From: Beverwykella pulmonaria
Lineage: Eukaryota > Ascomycota > Dothideomycetes > Pleosporales > Melanommataceae
Reading direction: 5' to 3'
NCBI GenBank assembly: GCA_001599595.1
Contig: BCHH01000009.1
Span: 856,099 to 920,098 of the forward strand
DNA length: 64,000 nucleotides
The notes below the pieces were generated by a model that was not told where the DNA came from, searched no databases, and saw only the letters and a program-made list of their open reading frames with translations. Below are positions 61,679 to 64,000 of this stretch, one piece after another. The position numbers were made by a program, and so were the translations under genes. The stretch's first letter is position 1. Each line of letters starts with the position of its first letter.

Positions 61679-63867
61679 CTAGATTCTCCCTCGATCCAAA
61701 AACTTCTTCGGCAAATCTACCGTCTTCGCGCGCATATACTCCATCGCGTCTGTACACCATTAGCCCACGCCCTTTTTATGCGCTAGACCCAGTCCACACT
61801 TACTCTTCCCAAGCGTATCATAATTCGAGCAAGCGTTATACCCCCGATCCAGGTGATCATGTAGCAGAAAATGCACTGCATTGATACCAGGCAACTCAAA
61901 TCGATCAATCGGCTTGCCCTTGTACTCCTCAGGCCCAAGTAGCTGCTTGATACGATCGATCGTCATGAATGACCGCAGCCAGTCCCATTCATCGTTGTGC
62001 CGAACGAAGAAGCCGCAGTTGCAGTCTGATGCCTTGTCACCGGAGCGACCTGCGACTATATAGCCCAAGGGCGCGCGGACCGTTTCACCAAAGGTGCTAA
62101 GATCGATGGGCGATGACGTCTCGTATGATACTTGCTGACGTGGGTATGTTTTTGTTACCTTGGGAGCCTCAAGCGCTGTCACCTTCTTGTCGCCAAACAT
62201 GTTGTGCACTTTGAGGGGAAGTTCGGTCTGGGGCATCAGAGCCACCCAGTACTCGTAGTACGGCTTCGGCACGATTTGGCGCAGGTCGTTGGACAAGGAG
62301 AGGCCGGGAGCTGATTGCAGGAATGTTTCGAGACACCAGCGGTTGAAGCCGTTGGGGATGTCGGGCCGCACGACTTCGGGATCAGAGGTTTGGACGAAGA
62401 CGCGGAAGTCGACGGTTGCGACGTCTTGGTTGTGGGCGTCAATGGGAGAGGAGCCGTTTTGGTGGAATTTTAGCGTGCTGAAGCGTTTTTGGTTCTCGCC
62501 CATTGCTACAAAAAGTGCAACATGGTTAGCCTTGTGACATGAAAAGTATCTCGTGGATTGATCTGACGAAGGATGGAATTACTCACCATCTCGAATTTGG
62601 TCCTCCGTGATTTTGCACTTTTCCTCGATATCCAGACCGCACATGAAGAAATGCCACTCGCACTGGAAACCAGCTGGGGCCGTGATGCCGACCTTGGTGG
62701 TCGGAGGCGGGGCCAAGCCTTTGATTCCTGTGACACGTACAACCTCTTCACTTACCTGCTCCATTTTGATATTTGAGATATCGGCTGTGACGTCGCAATT
62801 GTAGTAGAGGGGCCCTTGGATTTCGTAGAGGAGCTGGGAGGAGCATGATCCAATTGTTACACAGCCTAAACACCAATCAGCTTCAACAACTTGCATATGT
62901 CATATGAACATAACGGACCTCCGGTGTTCTTTTCCTTTGCAATGTTGAAGGTGCCGTCATACTCTACTTCCGCTATGGGAAAGCCCATATTCCTGTGTTT
63001 ATCGGCCTTTATTAGATCTTTGAACATCGAGTAATAGCCGCCAGTGACATAAGCGGAGCATTCTATGAGATGTCCGGCGATGAGTGCAGCGGCGAGTTCG
63101 TCAAGTTGGTCTGCTTTCCAGTCGTGCCACCATCTGTTCTCATCTCAATAAGTCTCGTCCTTGAAAGTCTATACGGCGATTGAGTACTTACGCAGCAGCA
63201 CCAATAACAGGAGCTGCATCCGCAACACGCCCAGCCAAGACGATATCTGCTCCTTGTCTGAATGCCTCCGCAATGCAAAGTCCTCCCAGATAAGCCTGCG
63301 CGCAAATAGGCTGCATCCCCCACTCCTCAAGCTTCTTCCCATGCATCAAGCTCTCAAATTTCTCCCCCTTCTTGATTAAACTATTGACCTGGCCCGTCAC
63401 ATCGTCCCCTTCAATCCACGCCACCTTCAAGTGCCCCGCACCCGCCTTCTCCAGCATGTCGACGACGACTTCAGCCAGCAGCTCAGTGTCGGACGCGCCG
63501 GCGTTCACGGCAAGCTTAGTCTTGTTCTTGACGAGATTTGGGATCGCGGGCTCGAAACATTGGATGAATGTGTCGGCATACATGGCGTTCTTCTTGCGCT
63601 CTTCGAGAGGGAGCTGGATTTTGCCATTGCTAGATTCGAGGTTCTTGACTTTTCCGCTGCCGTGTACCGTCATAGTCATTTCGGAGAGCCAGTCGCCTTG
63701 AATATGTCAACCTTGGGGATTTGAGAGAGGAGGGGGCTATTCATACCCATCACAACGTCGACGTCTGGGTCTCCTGCCATTCGAGTAATGGCGAGGGAGC
63801 GATCTGTGAAGCCACCAGAGCACCCTGCGATGCGAATCGCGCGCTTGGTGTCCTTGGAGGGAGACAT
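61679..63867 (-). CDS. DUF1446 / AtuA-like protein
   Basis: Family related to AtuA of bacterial acyclic terpene utilisation; fungal function unknown. Six exons, 63747-63867, 63192-63696, 62919-63133, 62587-62865, 61804-62505 and 61679-61749, give 630 residues. The start MSPSKDTKRAIRIAGCSGGF with SLAITRMAG is typical. Next come GDWLSEMTM, the conserved RKKNAMYADTFIQCFEPAIP and QAYLGGLCIAEAFRQGADIV, then LAGRVADAAPVIGAAAWWHD. The second domain begins VRVTGIKGLAPPPTTKVGIT, and the AtuA-like C-terminal part shows APLGYIVAGRSGDKASDCNC. A short last exon (61679-61749) adds NAMEYMRAKTVDLPKKFLDR; it replaces a premature frame end at 61760 and restores the usual family C-terminus. Confidence 0.9.
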
Positions 63868-64000
63868 TTTGAATCCAACAGTGCTCAAATTTGAAAAAGA
63901 GGGGAGTGTGAAGGAAAGATGGTGAGCCTACGAAAAGACGCGTTCGCCGCGTTCTACATATCTATAAGCTAACAGTCACCCTTGGAGCTAGACTCAGCAC

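Overview
The window is nuclear DNA of a filamentous ascomycete. Genes are short and closely packed, with small introns (about 40-130 nt, GTNNGT donors, CTAAC-type branch points). Products such as 14-3-3, a split-finger Sfp1-like factor, mitochondrial proteins and fungal RTA1 and amidase families fit this. A fragment of ITS2 plus the 5' end of the large-subunit rRNA at 7142-7384 resembles Dothideomycetes, most likely Pleosporales. That placement rests on remembered ITS2 patterns, not on a search.

Layout. 1-6 kb: the 3' part of a nucleoporin NSP1 gene, a four-exon mitochondrial ATPase inhibitor (IF1) gene with no long ORF, and a 14-3-3 gene. 6.5-11.5 kb: a decayed block with remnants of at least three copies of one 2EXR/F-box-like family; one copy is interrupted by the rDNA fragment. 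11.5-16.1 kb: SDH4 and mitochondrial processing peptidase beta, divergent from one promoter, then a short coiled-coil (SCOC-type) gene. 16.1-19.6 kb: no recognisable gene. 19.6-28.5 kb: a histidine acid phosphatase/phytase, an amidase, a BAP31-like ER protein and tRNA-dihydrouridine synthase DUS3. 28.5-35.5 kb: a long gene-poor stretch. 35.5-50.8 kb: an Sfp1-like zinc-finger factor, an acetoacetate-decarboxylase-like protein, a monocarboxylate-type MFS transporter, a large ankyrin protein and an RTA1 membrane protein. 51-64 kb: a CTNNBL1 homologue, another gene-poor stretch, a ferroportin-like transporter, a mitochondrial-type P-loop ATPase and a DUF1446/AtuA-like protein at the right edge.

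The genes do not form one pathway. The clearest functional grouping is mitochondrial: IF1, SDH4, MPP-beta and the P-loop ATPase with an apparent presequence. SDH4 and MPP-beta share a 272-bp divergent promoter with a CCAAT box. No secondary-metabolite core enzyme, intact transposase, CRISPR array or confident tRNA was seen. Exon joins were worked out by hand from splice signals and reading phase, and every model marked as confident closes in frame.
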